Source: an uncultured Clostridia bacterium
Lineage (GTDB): Bacteria; Bacillota; Clostridia; Christensenellales; UBA1242
Assembly (NCBI GenBank): GCA_946487985.1
Contig: CAMLUY010000012.1
Span: forward strand, 1 to 14,017
Length of the DNA: 14,017 nucleotides
Reading direction: 5' to 3'
Part shown: positions 1 to 7,789 of the stretch, one piece after another
How positions within the stretch are numbered: position 1 is the first letter of the stretch
Layout of the letters: every line of letters begins with the position of its first letter
Translations under genes and position numbers: made by a program
The notes under the pieces: generated by a model
Seen by the model: only the letters and a program-made list of their open reading frames with translations
Database searches by the model: none
Told to the model about the DNA's origin: nothing

Positions 1-6
1 GACCAT

Positions 7-1170
7 TCAGCTCGCTTTTTTCTTTTTGTTGGTCACGGTTTTTTGGAGCTTTTTCAGTGCGCCATTCAGTCTGCGCAGGTCAGAGCGCTTGGTGAAAAAA
101 TCTATGCTCAGCCGCAGCGTGCCAAGTGGCAGGGTATTAAAGTGCCTGTGTGCAAGCGGACTGCAATGAAGCCCTGCTCGAACGCAGATCTTATGCCTGT
201 TCAAAAATGCGGCAACTCCTTCTGGCGACATGCCTTCAAAGGTGGCAGAAACCACAGAAATTGACTGAGCATTGTCGCCAATGATTTTGATAAAGTCAAA
301 CCTTGAAAGGATTTTTTTCAGCGCTTTGGTCAGTTGACGCTCTTTCGCCTCAATGTTTGCAATCCCCTTTTTGGCAAGGTAGGTGAGCGCGACATCAAGG
401 CTTTTGATGGCAAGAATATTGCTGCTGCCCGCAATCTGCGAGGACAGCTCTTCGGGCATGCGGCGGCTTTGAGAGTCCACCCCTGTTCCGCCATGAATAA
501 AGCATTTCAGTCGCGCACTTTGCCTGTAAATTATTCCAGCCACCCCATAAAAGGCGTGCAAGGTTTTGTGCCCAGCAAAGATGAAGAAGTCGGCATTGAC
601 TTTCCTAAGGGGCAGGTCGATAAGCCCGCACGATTGCGACATGTCAATTACGCATACTGCAAATGACCGCTTTGCCAGCTGACAGAGCTGCTCAATGGGG
701 GCAATCGTACCGCAAACATTGCTGACATGGCTGACCACCATCAGGTTGGGTTTATCCTTGGCAAACTGCTCGGCAATCTTGTCAAGGTCAAATACTCCGT
801 CCTCGGTCGCCGACAACTGATGAATGGTGAAAAGGTGCTGCTCTTGCAAGGCGTACAATGTTCGCAGCACACTGTTGTGCTCAAAAGGGGATATGTATAC
901 GTTTTGAATTTTTGAAAAATCCAGCCCTTTCAAGACCACATTGATTGCAATGGTGGCTGACGGAGTAAACGCTACCGAATGAAAGTGCGCGCACCGTAAA
1001 AACTTTTTCAGCTTGTCTTTGGTTTGCTGAATGCTCATGCTTGCAATCTGTGACAGCTCGTGCTGACCGCGCCCAGCGTTTGCACCATATTTTTTACAGA
1101 ATTTGATTGTTTGTGACCACACAACCCTTGGCTTTTTTATTGTTGTGGCCGCGTTATCAAAGTAAATCAT
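7..1170 (-). CDS. Cysteine desulfurase family protein (class V aminotransferase fold)
   Basis: A 387-residue PLP enzyme expected to take sulfur from L-cysteine, giving alanine and an enzyme-bound persulfide. It opens with YFDNAATT (residues 3-10), typical of class V aminotransferases. The PLP lysine is K202 in AGHK, with D176 upstream to contact the pyridine ring. The catalytic cysteine is C336 in RAGLHCSPLAH, followed by GTLRLS (350-355). That C-terminal pattern and the GGTGVDS segment (227-233) match the clostridial TIGR01977-like subfamily rather than housekeeping IscS or SufS. Length is normal. The ATG has GGAGG about 7 bases upstream and lies inside the end of the preceding PP-loop gene (14-base overlap), so the two are translationally coupled. 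Inference: it feeds sulfur to that partner. Some relatives act in selenium or other sulfur pathways, so the acceptor is unproven. Confidence 0.9.
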   Translation of the reverse strand: MIYFDNAATTIKKPRVVWSQTIKFCKKYGANAGRGQHELSQIASMSIQQTKDKLKKFLRCAHFHSVAFTPSATIAINVVLKGLDFSKIQNVYISPFEHNSVLRTLYALQEQHLFTIHQLSATEDGVFDLDKIAEQFAKDKPNLMVVSHVSNVCGTIAPIEQLCQLAKRSFAVCVIDMSQSCGLIDLPLRKVNADFFIFAGHKTLHAFYGVAGIIYRQSARLKCFIHGGTGVDSQSRRMPEELSSQIAGSSNILAIKSLDVALTYLAKKGIANIEAKERQLTKALKKILSRFDFIKIIGDNAQSISVVSATFEGMSPEGVAAFLNRHKICVRAGLHCSPLAHRHFNTLPLGTLRLSIDFFTKRSDLRRLNGALKKLQKTVTNKKKKAS

Positions 1171-2773
1171 CTCTGCCTCCTTTTGTGCGCAAATATCTCT
1201 TCATCATGCACCCGCCAGGCAGCAGCCGCGGCGTGCAGCATTTTTTGCAGCCAATGCACTTGTTTTCATCGATTGAATATACGCCAGACCTTACAGAAAT
1301 CGCGCCGACAGTGCAGAGTGATTCGCATTTCAGGCAGCCTTGGCAGGCATTGTATTTGACCATCTGATACCTGATTTCCCTGAAAAGCTTTCGGGTGTCT
1401 TGCGCGCCCAAAAGGCTGATGCGTACCTGCACGGGTGAGAGAATTTCAATCTTGATGTAGGGCTGCAAGGTCGCTCTGTCAAGCACCAGCTTTTCGCCAA
1501 GCGATTTGTTGCCGTCAATGACCTTGCCGAAAGGATAGAACAGGGTGATAAACTTGTCATTGATGGCGCGGTCAAGATTGAACTTCATTGAGTTTTCATC
1601 GGTTGCACATACCTGCGTGTCAAGCTTGACCAGGTTTGCAGCTGGCAGACCATTGCCGCCCTGTCGAATCTTCCATTTGCCAAGGTTGATATAGTTTTCA
1701 GGGTTCTCTTTACCGATTGAGGTGGCAAACTCTACAAGAAACTTGTGCCATCTGTTGTACTGTTTGGGTATAGAAATTTTGGCCATAAGGTCGGACCGCG
1801 CCGACGAGTTTGGGCAGCACCAGCAGCCAACCCGCTTGTACCCCAGCCTGTACGCGTCATTAAAGTCGATGCGGTTTGCCAAAATGTAAAGCCAGATGTC
1901 AATTTCTCGCCAGTAGAATATTGGTGATGCCACCTTGACCGATGCAATCTTCAAATGCTTGTCGTCGGTTTCGGTACGGTTGTAGCGGCTTCGCATTACG
2001 CTTTCAGACTTGCGCACGCCATAGAAGTTAAGCCGCGCGTTTGGAAAGAACTCTTTCAGCACACGATTGACAGGCCCAGTTTTGAACATATAGCAGCACC
2101 ACCTCATCTTCTGTGAGGGCGGCCCAATTTTTTTTGCCACGTCATAGAACTCCATCTCGGTATTTTTGGCTATCTTCAACTGATACCGGTCGTCTTTTTT
2201 CATGCGCTCAATGTACTCCATTGTCATTGGGTGTTCAAGCGTAGTGTCGGCAAACAGGCAGGGCACACTGCCCAAAGTATTGATTACAAGGTCAGCAAGC
2301 ACGGTGGAGTCCTTGCCGCCAGAAAAGGCGATGTACATCTCGTCTTTGCCAAGCCCTGCGCTTTCCTTTTTGATGTAATCGGCGGCTTCCTCTGTCAAAT
2401 CCATGATGTGCCGCTGGTTGGCAAGGCAGAATTTTTCGATATACTCCTTAAATCGCCCCTTTTCGCACTTGTACTTTTTGACGAAGGACAGGAATTTTTT
2501 TCCGTCGAGATTTTTGATGTCGTCATTGCTGATGTTCAGCTTTTGCCCGCTGATGATGTAGTGGTTGTTGTTTGCCCAAACGCTCTCATCAGCAAGGCTG
2601 TTTGGCGCTTTGCCAAGCATATACTCCAAAAGCAGCCTCTCCTGCTGAAAAACAGGTTTGAGGTCTGAGGCAATGTTCTTTTTGGTTTTGCTGCCGCACA
2701 GCGGACAGGTTTCCTTACCACCAAGAATAGGGATATTGCAATCGCTGCACCAGCAAACTTTGTTGTTGTCCAT
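1157..2773 (-). CDS. PAPS-reductase-like PP-loop ATPase with zinc ribbon and C-terminal ferredoxin domain
   Basis: A 538-residue multidomain protein. Residues 9-26 form a zinc ribbon (C9-x2-C12, C23-x2-C26). The central PAPS reductase/PP-loop domain carries SGGKDS (151-156), which binds ATP, and WREIDIW (288-294). It also has C226-C227 followed about 90 residues later by C317-x2-C320, the arrangement that holds a [4Fe-4S] cluster in assimilatory APS reductases. Residues 370-475 match nothing I recognise. The C-terminus is ferredoxin-like: C477-x2-C480-x2-C483-x3-C487, then a less regular C507-x2-C510-x2-C513-C514-x8-C523 region (positions approximate to one residue). The ECGLH-type catalytic tail of true PAPS reductases is absent, so sulfate reduction is unlikely. 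ATP-dependent activation of a substrate for sulfur insertion is more plausible. The start at 2773 has AAGGAG 5 bases upstream; an in-frame ATG at 2851 lacks this. It is first in an operon with the cysteine desulfurase. Confidence 0.85.
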   Translation of the reverse strand: MDNNKVCWCSDCNIPILGGKETCPLCGSKTKKNIASDLKPVFQQERLLLEYMLGKAPNSLADESVWANNNHYIISGQKLNISNDDIKNLDGKKFLSFVKKYKCEKGRFKEYIEKFCLANQRHIMDLTEEAADYIKKESAGLGKDEMYIAFSGGKDSTVLADLVINTLGSVPCLFADTTLEHPMTMEYIERMKKDDRYQLKIAKNTEMEFYDVAKKIGPPSQKMRWCCYMFKTGPVNRVLKEFFPNARLNFYGVRKSESVMRSRYNRTETDDKHLKIASVKVASPIFYWREIDIWLYILANRIDFNDAYRLGYKRVGCWCCPNSSARSDLMAKISIPKQYNRWHKFLVEFATSIGKENPENYINLGKWKIRQGGNGLPAANLVKLDTQVCATDENSMKFNLDRAINDKFITLFYPFGKVIDGNKSLGEKLVLDRATLQPYIKIEILSPVQVRISLLGAQDTRKLFREIRYQMVKYNACQGCLKCESLCTVGAISVRSGVYSIDENKCIGCKKCCTPRLLPGGCMMKRYLRTKGGRDDLL

Positions 2774-2805
2774 AATTACTCCTTTTTTCTCGCTCTGTTG
2801 ACAGT

Positions 2806-2831
2806 AAAAAAGCATGCAGTTTTCTACTGCA
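2806..2831 (-). terminator. Possible attenuator hairpin in the leader of the PP-loop ATPase operon
   Basis: On the minus strand, TGCAGT and ACTGCA (6 bp, loop AGAAA) are followed three bases later by six T. It lies between the predicted promoter and the start codon at 2773, so it would act as an attenuator, not an end-of-gene terminator. The stem is short with three GC pairs, so this may be chance in AT-rich DNA. Confidence 0.3.
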
Positions 2832-2881
2832 AGACAGAACGAATTTACCATTGCTGCGCAGCGCCTGATAAATTTATTTTC

Positions 2882-2910
2882 ATTATATTTTGCAAACTTG
2901 CCATTTGCAA
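2882..2910 (-). promoter_or_regulatory. Sigma-A promoter for the PP-loop ATPase/cysteine desulfurase operon
   Basis: Minus strand: -35 TTGCAA (2910-2905), 17-base spacer, -10 TATAAT (2887-2882). This predicts a start near 2875 and a leader of about 100 nt. The -35 overlaps a small inverted repeat CTTGC-CATTT-GCAAG (2897-2911), which could be an operator. Confidence 0.55.
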
Positions 2911-3013
2911 GAACCTATGCCAGATTTTTTTCTTGCCGCTCGCCAAAGCCGCGGATTTTAGTCATATTTGAACTGCTGGAATTGTATAAATACATCAAAG
3001 GAGGTCGCCGCGC

Positions 3014-3763
3014 ATGCTGGTACTTTGTTTGCTTGGGCTTGTCCAAGGCTTGTGCGAGTTTTTGCCAGTGTCGTCAAGTGGGCATTTGGTGCTGCTGTCA
3101 AGCCTGTTTGGCATCTCTGACAGCCTGTTTGTCAGCATCGTGCTTCACCTTGCGACAATGCTTGCCGTAATTGTGGTCTTTCGAAAGGATCTTTGGCTCA
3201 TGATTCGTCACCCATTTTCAGAAGAGTGCATGAGCGTATATATTGCAACCATTCCCACATGCGTCATTGTGCTGGTGTTGATGCCTCTTGTTGAAAGGGC
3301 GTTTGGCGGAGGATTTTTGGCGGTGTCATTTGCGCTGAGCGCGGCACTACTTTTCATTGCTTCAAAAAAGTCAGGGCAGTGCCAAAGCTCGTTTGCGCCA
3401 AAGCATGCGCTGCTGATGGGTATTGCGCAGGGCATTGCGGTCTTTCCTGGCATTTCGCGCTCTGGGACAACCATATGCGCAGGACTGCTCAGTGGAGCCA
3501 AGCGCTCAGACGCGGCAAAGTTTTCGTTCATTATGTCGCTGCCAGTGGTGCTGCTGTCAATGCTGCTTGAAATTGTCAAGCTTGTCCGCGGCGACGAAAT
3601 CATCTCGGTCAATGTTGCAGGACTGGTGCTTGGCTCGATTATCGCCTTTGTTGTTGGCGTGCTGTCAATCAAGCTGATGATGAAACTGACCGAAAGACTG
3701 AACTTCAAATATTTTGCTGCCTATCTGCTTTTCATGGCAGCCTTGACGATATTTTTGATTTAA
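3014..3763 (+). CDS. uppP: Undecaprenyl-diphosphatase (UppP/BacA)
   Basis: A 249-residue integral membrane enzyme that dephosphorylates undecaprenyl diphosphate, recycling the lipid carrier of peptidoglycan and other envelope polymers. It also gives low-level bacitracin tolerance. Both family signatures are present: QGLCEFLPVSSSGH (11-24), including the catalytic-region glutamate E15, and PGISRSGTT (145-153) with R149. The rest is a series of hydrophobic helices with a short cytoplasmic loop rich in K, S and Q near 118-130. It is slightly shorter than the usual 260-280 residues but both ends look complete. The ATG follows AAAGGAGGT with 8 bases between. The gene ends only 14 bases before the preferred GTG of the downstream calcium-type ATPase, so the two are probably one transcript. 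I found no convincing promoter in the 240-base divergent spacer upstream. Confidence 0.96.
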   Translation: MLVLCLLGLVQGLCEFLPVSSSGHLVLLSSLFGISDSLFVSIVLHLATMLAVIVVFRKDLWLMIRHPFSEECMSVYIATIPTCVIVLVLMPLVERAFGGGFLAVSFALSAALLFIASKKSGQCQSSFAPKHALLMGIAQGIAVFPGISRSGTTICAGLLSGAKRSDAAKFSFIMSLPVVLLSMLLEIVKLVRGDEIISVNVAGLVLGSIIAFVVGVLSIKLMMKLTERLNFKYFAAYLLFMAALTIFLI

Positions 3764-3777
3764 AAGGAAAAGTGACT

Positions 3778-6420
3778 GTGAATAATTTTCATTGTAAAAA
3801 CCTTGCCGACACCTTTGCAGCCGTAAAGTCGTCGCCAGGCGGCCTTTCAGAAGGGCAGGTCGCAGCGCGTATTCATACACGCCGCGAAGATAATCAGCAG
3901 AAAAAGCCTTCAATCATCAGCAAATTTTTCGCCCAGTTTTTTGATTTGATGATCATCATACTTCTGCTTGCGGCGCTACTCAGCATTGTCATCGGCATCA
4001 TTGAAAAGACGACCAGCGAAATAGTTGACGGCGGAGTAATACTTTTCATTGTGCTGATGAACGCAATCTTTGGCGTGGTTCAAGAGCATAAAGCCGAAAA
4101 GTCTATGGAGGCGCTTGGGCGACTGAGCCAGCCAGAGTCGCAAGTGCTTCGTGACGGTCAGCTGAAAAAAATCAGCTCCTCCGACTTGGTCATTGGCGAC
4201 ATCGTGGTGCTTGATGCCGGCTGCATTTTGCCTGCCGACCTTCGCCTTATCGAAAGCCACCAACTGAAAATCGATGAGTCATCGCTCACAGGCGAAAGCC
4301 ACGCTATTGACAAGGACGCCCAGGCCATTTGCAACCAGGGTGCAGTGCTTGGCGAGAGGGTAAACATGGCATACAAGGGCAGCGTGGTCACATGTGGTCG
4401 CGGCCAAGGCGTTGTCGTGGCGCTTGGCGAAGACACCGAGCTTGGCAAGATTGCCAAGGTGATAGGCTCGAACACGCGAGAATTGACCCCTCTTCAAAAG
4501 TCCATCAAGGACGTAGGAAAAATCCTGACCTATCTTGTGCTTGCAATCGCAGCGATAACATTTATCATCGAGCTTTGCATCAATCCTGCAAACATCATGG
4601 ACGCCTTCTTGACAGCGGTTGCCATATCGGTGGCTGCAATTCCAGAAAGCATGCCTGCGGTAATCACCATCATCATGAGCCTTGGCGTAGCTCGGCTTGC
4701 CAAACAGAAAGCCATTGTCAGGCGGCTGCATTCTGTCGAAACGCTTGGCTGCTGCGACGTGATTTGCTCTGACAAGACAGGCACAATCACAGAAAACAAA
4801 ATGACTGTTTCTGCAATATTTGCTGATGGCGGCAGTGCGAAAGAGAATTTCATGCCGCTTGCCGATTGCGCCATACTTTGCAATGATGCAATGAAAAGTG
4901 GAAAACGCTTTTCGGGCGACCCAACCGAGGTCGCGCTTGTGGAGTACTTTGAAAAACAGGGCTGCAATGTGGAAAAAGTGCGCTTCTCCGCAAAACGTAT
5001 CAATGAAAACCCCTTTGACAGCAATCGCAAGATGATGTCTGTGCTTGTTGAGCAAGGCGGGCAAAAGACATGCTTTACCAAGGGCGCACTTGACAGAATT
5101 TTGAAAAAGTGCGACAGCCTTTTGAAGAACGGCCAGGTCGTACAAATGACGGCGGCCGAGCGCGAGATGATACTTCGCGAAAACGACAAGATGTCGGCAA
5201 AGGCGCTGCGCGTGCTTGCCTTTGCCTGCAAGCAGGTCACCACTGACCAAGACTTCACTGAAAGCGGACTGACCTTCATCGGCCTTGTAGGCATGATTGA
5301 CCCGCCACGCAAAGAGATGGTTCAAGCAATCAAAAAATGCAGGCGGGCAGGAATGCGACCAATCATGATTACAGGCGATTACAGCCAGACGGCGTTTGCA
5401 ATCGCAAAAGAGATTGGGCTTGCACGCAGCGAAAGCGAGGTCCTCTCAGGCAGCAGTATGGCCAAGATGAGCGATGAGCAGCTTGAAAAGAACATTGATA
5501 AATTCTCAGTCTTTGCCAGGGTCAGCCCGGCAGACAAGGTTCGCATTGTCGAGATTTTCAAAAAGCGCGGGCATGTGGTAGCAATGACCGGCGACGGCGT
5601 CAACGATGCGCCCAGCCTGAAAAAGGCCTCAATCGGCATAGGCATGGGGCAGTCTGGCACAGACGTAGCCAAAGAGGTGTCCGACATTATCATCACCGAC
5701 GACAACTTTGCAACCATAGTGGTTGCGGTTGAAGAGGGACGCAAAATCTATCAAAACATTCAAAAAACTGTCAAGTTTCTCTTTTCGGCGAACCTGGCCG
5801 AGCTGTTCTCGCTCTTCTTTGTCACCTTGATTTTTCCACAATATATCTTCCTGCTGCCAGTTCAAATACTCTTTGTCAACCTGATTACAGACTCGCTGCC
5901 AGCCATTGCGCTGGGGCTTGAACGGCCAGAAAAAGACCTGATGGCGCTGCCTCCTCGCGACTGGCGGAAAGGCCTGTTTTCAGACGGCATTGGCTGGTCA
6001 ATCGTGGTGCTGGGCTTTGCGCAAACAGCCTTCGTCGTGCTTGCATACACTCTTGGCATAACCCTTTACTCAGAACGGGTGGCGGTCACTTTGGCCTTTT
6101 ACACGCTCAATATTTTGCAGATGTTTTTCCTTGCGTCAATGCGAACCAACGAAAATATATTCAAATCCAAACCGCTTGAAAACAAGTTTTTCCTGCTTGC
6201 TGTTGGCTTCTGTTTCCTTGTAATCGGCCTTTTCGCATTCACTCCGCTGCGTCTTCTGCTCGGGCTTGCACAGCTTAGTTTTTCTCAGTGGCTGATTGTC
6301 TTTGGCCTGAGCTTGGCAATGCTGGTTTTCAGCGAAATTTACAAGGTTTGCGAAAAGGCAATCCTTGCCAAAAAAGCCGACCGAAAGGTAAGCCGCAAAA
6401 AAGCAGGCACAGCCAAATAG
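3778..6420 (+). CDS. Calcium-translocating P-type ATPase (P2A/P2B type)
   Basis: An 880-residue ATP-driven cation pump, most likely exporting Ca2+. All P-type landmarks are present: N-terminal cation ATPase domain, actuator motif TGES (171-174), phosphorylation site DKTGT (D332), nucleotide-binding KGA (about 435), TGD (about 532) and hinge TGDGVND (604-610). M4 has PESMP (289-293; the usual form is PEGLP). M5 has N672-x2-E675 and M6 has N701-x2-T704-D705, the ligand positions used by SERCA-type pumps. The M8 segment shows no acidic residue where SERCA has one. The C-terminus is short and lysine-rich, without a recognisable regulatory domain. Start choice: AAGGA at 3764-3768 is 9 bases from GTG 3778 but only 3 from an in-frame GTG at 3772, so 3778 is preferred, though 3772 would add just two residues. 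It sits in an operon with uppP. Ca2+ specificity is inferred from the family. Confidence 0.95.
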   Translation: MNNFHCKNLADTFAAVKSSPGGLSEGQVAARIHTRREDNQQKKPSIISKFFAQFFDLMIIILLLAALLSIVIGIIEKTTSEIVDGGVILFIVLMNAIFGVVQEHKAEKSMEALGRLSQPESQVLRDGQLKKISSSDLVIGDIVVLDAGCILPADLRLIESHQLKIDESSLTGESHAIDKDAQAICNQGAVLGERVNMAYKGSVVTCGRGQGVVVALGEDTELGKIAKVIGSNTRELTPLQKSIKDVGKILTYLVLAIAAITFIIELCINPANIMDAFLTAVAISVAAIPESMPAVITIIMSLGVARLAKQKAIVRRLHSVETLGCCDVICSDKTGTITENKMTVSAIFADGGSAKENFMPLADCAILCNDAMKSGKRFSGDPTEVALVEYFEKQGCNVEKVRFSAKRINENPFDSNRKMMSVLVEQGGQKTCFTKGALDRILKKCDSLLKNGQVVQMTAAEREMILRENDKMSAKALRVLAFACKQVTTDQDFTESGLTFIGLVGMIDPPRKEMVQAIKKCRRAGMRPIMITGDYSQTAFAIAKEIGLARSESEVLSGSSMAKMSDEQLEKNIDKFSVFARVSPADKVRIVEIFKKRGHVVAMTGDGVNDAPSLKKASIGIGMGQSGTDVAKEVSDIIITDDNFATIVVAVEEGRKIYQNIQKTVKFLFSANLAELFSLFFVTLIFPQYIFLLPVQILFVNLITDSLPAIALGLERPEKDLMALPPRDWRKGLFSDGIGWSIVVLGFAQTAFVVLAYTLGITLYSERVAVTLAFYTLNILQMFFLASMRTNENIFKSKPLENKFFLLAVGFCFLVIGLFAFTPLRLLLGLAQLSFSQWLIVFGLSLAMLVFSEIYKVCEKAILAKKADRKVSRKKAGTAK

Positions 6421-6449
6421 CCCGTCCTCAAAATCTGCCTTTGAAAAGC

Positions 6450-7658
6450 CTATGGCAGAGGCCTGTCAGGCGAGAAAAACCTGTGCAAAGGCGAGACCTT
6501 GCCAGACAGCTGTTCAAGGATAATCTGCGCACCCAGAAAGGAGTACACAATTCCGTTTGCGCCATAGCCAAGATTATAGAAAAATCCGTCGCGCCTGCTT
6601 TGACCTGCAACAGACAGGTTATCACCTGTGGCAGAAAAAGCCCCGCAAAACTTTTTTTCAATTTCAAAATGCTCAATGCTTGGGAAAAGGCTTTGCGCAA
6701 ACTCTGCAAGCGCAGCATACTTTTTGTCTGCAACTTTCACATCAAACTTGCCGTGTTTGAATGCCACATCTTCGCCCCCAATAATCAAGCGGTTGTCAGG
6801 TGACAGTCGCATATAGTGATAGGGCGAGCCGTCGTCTTGCAAAAGTGCGCGGCTTGCCCAAAGTGGGCGGTCAAAACATTGGCTGACAATGGTGAAGCTG
6901 ATAAACTTTTCGCAAAACTCGCGCGCAGTGAAATCGCGAGTGTCATATCCTGTACAGCAAATAATGTGTTTGCAGTGAATTTTTACGCCATAGTTTGTCG
7001 TGACAATAAAATTTCCATCGCCGCCCTCAATCTTGACAAGGGCGGTGTTTTCAAATATGGGAATTTTGCTCTTGATATATTCAATCAGCTGCTTTTCAAA
7101 AAGATAGGGGTTGAACTCAGCACCACCGTTCTTGGCAATAATTCCGCTTTTGACTTCAAACGGAAAGGGGTTGCTGCCGCTGTCAATGCACTCAACGTCA
7201 AGCCCACCAGCCTTACGGAAGCCGTACTCCTTTTTGACGCTCCACTTGCCAAAAAGAGCGTTTGAAAAAATCAGGGTATCCCGACGACTGAAATGACAGG
7301 CGTTGCCAAGCTTTTTGATGACCGACTCCACCATATCCAACGCGTCAAGCCCGAATCTGTACACTTGAAGCACCTCAGAGGGAGAAAAATATTTTTTCAG
7401 TGCGGCCGCGTGCTCATCAAGCTGATATTCAAGCAGTGCGGTCGCACACGACGTGCACATGTGCCCCAGCCGATTTTTGTCTATCAGGGCAGTGTCAAGC
7501 CCGCTTTCGGCAAAATAATATGCGGTGATTGCGCCGTCAATACCGCCGCCTACAATCAAGTTGTCGCATGAAATGTCGTGTTCAAGATATGGGAAGCTGC
7601 AAATCTTTTCACTCACATCGCAGAAATACGGCTCGCCCTTTACATACTCATCATTCAC
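6450..7658 (-). CDS. FAD-dependent oxidoreductase (DAO family)
   Basis: A 402-residue flavoprotein of the D-amino-acid-oxidase-like fold. The dinucleotide-binding motif is VGGGIDGA (36-43; G37-x-G39-x2-G42), with D60 at the end of the second strand and an H-M-C-T-S-C-A-T-A-L-L segment after it. The C-terminal FAD-binding segment NLGYGANGI lies near 362-370. Clostridial homologues with this C-terminus often resemble the YhfW group, which carries a further Rieske domain. That domain is absent here because the protein ends about 30 residues after the flavin motif. The substrate is unknown: amino acids, amines or sarcosine-like compounds are all possible. There is no signal peptide, so it is cytoplasmic. 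The ATG is preceded by AGAGGT 9 bases upstream and AAGGTG immediately before the start. It converges on the calcium-type ATPase with 29 bases between stop codons and diverges from the GNAT gene. Confidence 0.88.
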   Translation of the reverse strand: MNDEYVKGEPYFCDVSEKICSFPYLEHDISCDNLIVGGGIDGAITAYYFAESGLDTALIDKNRLGHMCTSCATALLEYQLDEHAAALKKYFSPSEVLQVYRFGLDALDMVESVIKKLGNACHFSRRDTLIFSNALFGKWSVKKEYGFRKAGGLDVECIDSGSNPFPFEVKSGIIAKNGGAEFNPYLFEKQLIEYIKSKIPIFENTALVKIEGGDGNFIVTTNYGVKIHCKHIICCTGYDTRDFTAREFCEKFISFTIVSQCFDRPLWASRALLQDDGSPYHYMRLSPDNRLIIGGEDVAFKHGKFDVKVADKKYAALAEFAQSLFPSIEHFEIEKKFCGAFSATGDNLSVAGQSRRDGFFYNLGYGANGIVYSFLGAQIILEQLSGKVSPLHRFFSPDRPLP

Positions 7659-7735
7659 CTTTTACCTCTGTTTTATTATGCCAAAATTTCACAAAAATAT
7701 TGGGCAAAAGATTATTCAATATCAGACGGTTTTGT

Positions 7736-7764
7736 TTTTATTTTTGCCGCGAATGTGTTATACT
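7736..7764 (+). promoter_or_regulatory. Extended -10 promoter for the GNAT gene
   Basis: TGTTATACT carries an extended -10 (TG at 7756-7757, TATACT at 7759-7764). The -35 position (TTTTAT, 17-base spacer) is weak, as is usual for extended -10 promoters. The predicted start is near 7771, giving a short leader of about 20 nt. Confidence 0.5.
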
Positions 7765-7789
7765 TCTTTTTGTTACAAAAGGGGTGAAG

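Noticed and set aside
1..6. Possible start codon (ATG on the minus strand at 6-4) directly after the cysteine desulfurase stop
   Set aside because: Only two codons are visible and the upstream bases give a poor ribosome binding site, so a downstream third gene cannot be supported here.
7..2773. DNA phosphorothioation (Dnd) system
   Set aside because: The resemblance is limited to the pairing of a desulfurase with a PAPS-reductase-like ATPase. No DndB, D, E or restriction genes are in the window, and the ATPase has a different domain layout.
2814..3170. Plus-strand frame starting in the divergent spacer and running into uppP
   Set aside because: It overlaps the clear uppP start in another frame, lacks a ribosome binding site, and its spacer part is low-complexity A/T-rich sequence.
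4279..5325. Long minus-strand reading frame (about 348 codons) opposite the calcium-type ATPase
   Set aside because: It lies wholly within the well-supported ATPase gene and has no recognisable domain. It is an antisense shadow of its codon bias.
7529..7789. Longer N-terminus for the GNAT protein
   Set aside because: It would overlap the oppositely oriented FAD oxidoreductase start and the promoter. The GNAT fold begins at 7790, directly after a ribosome binding site.
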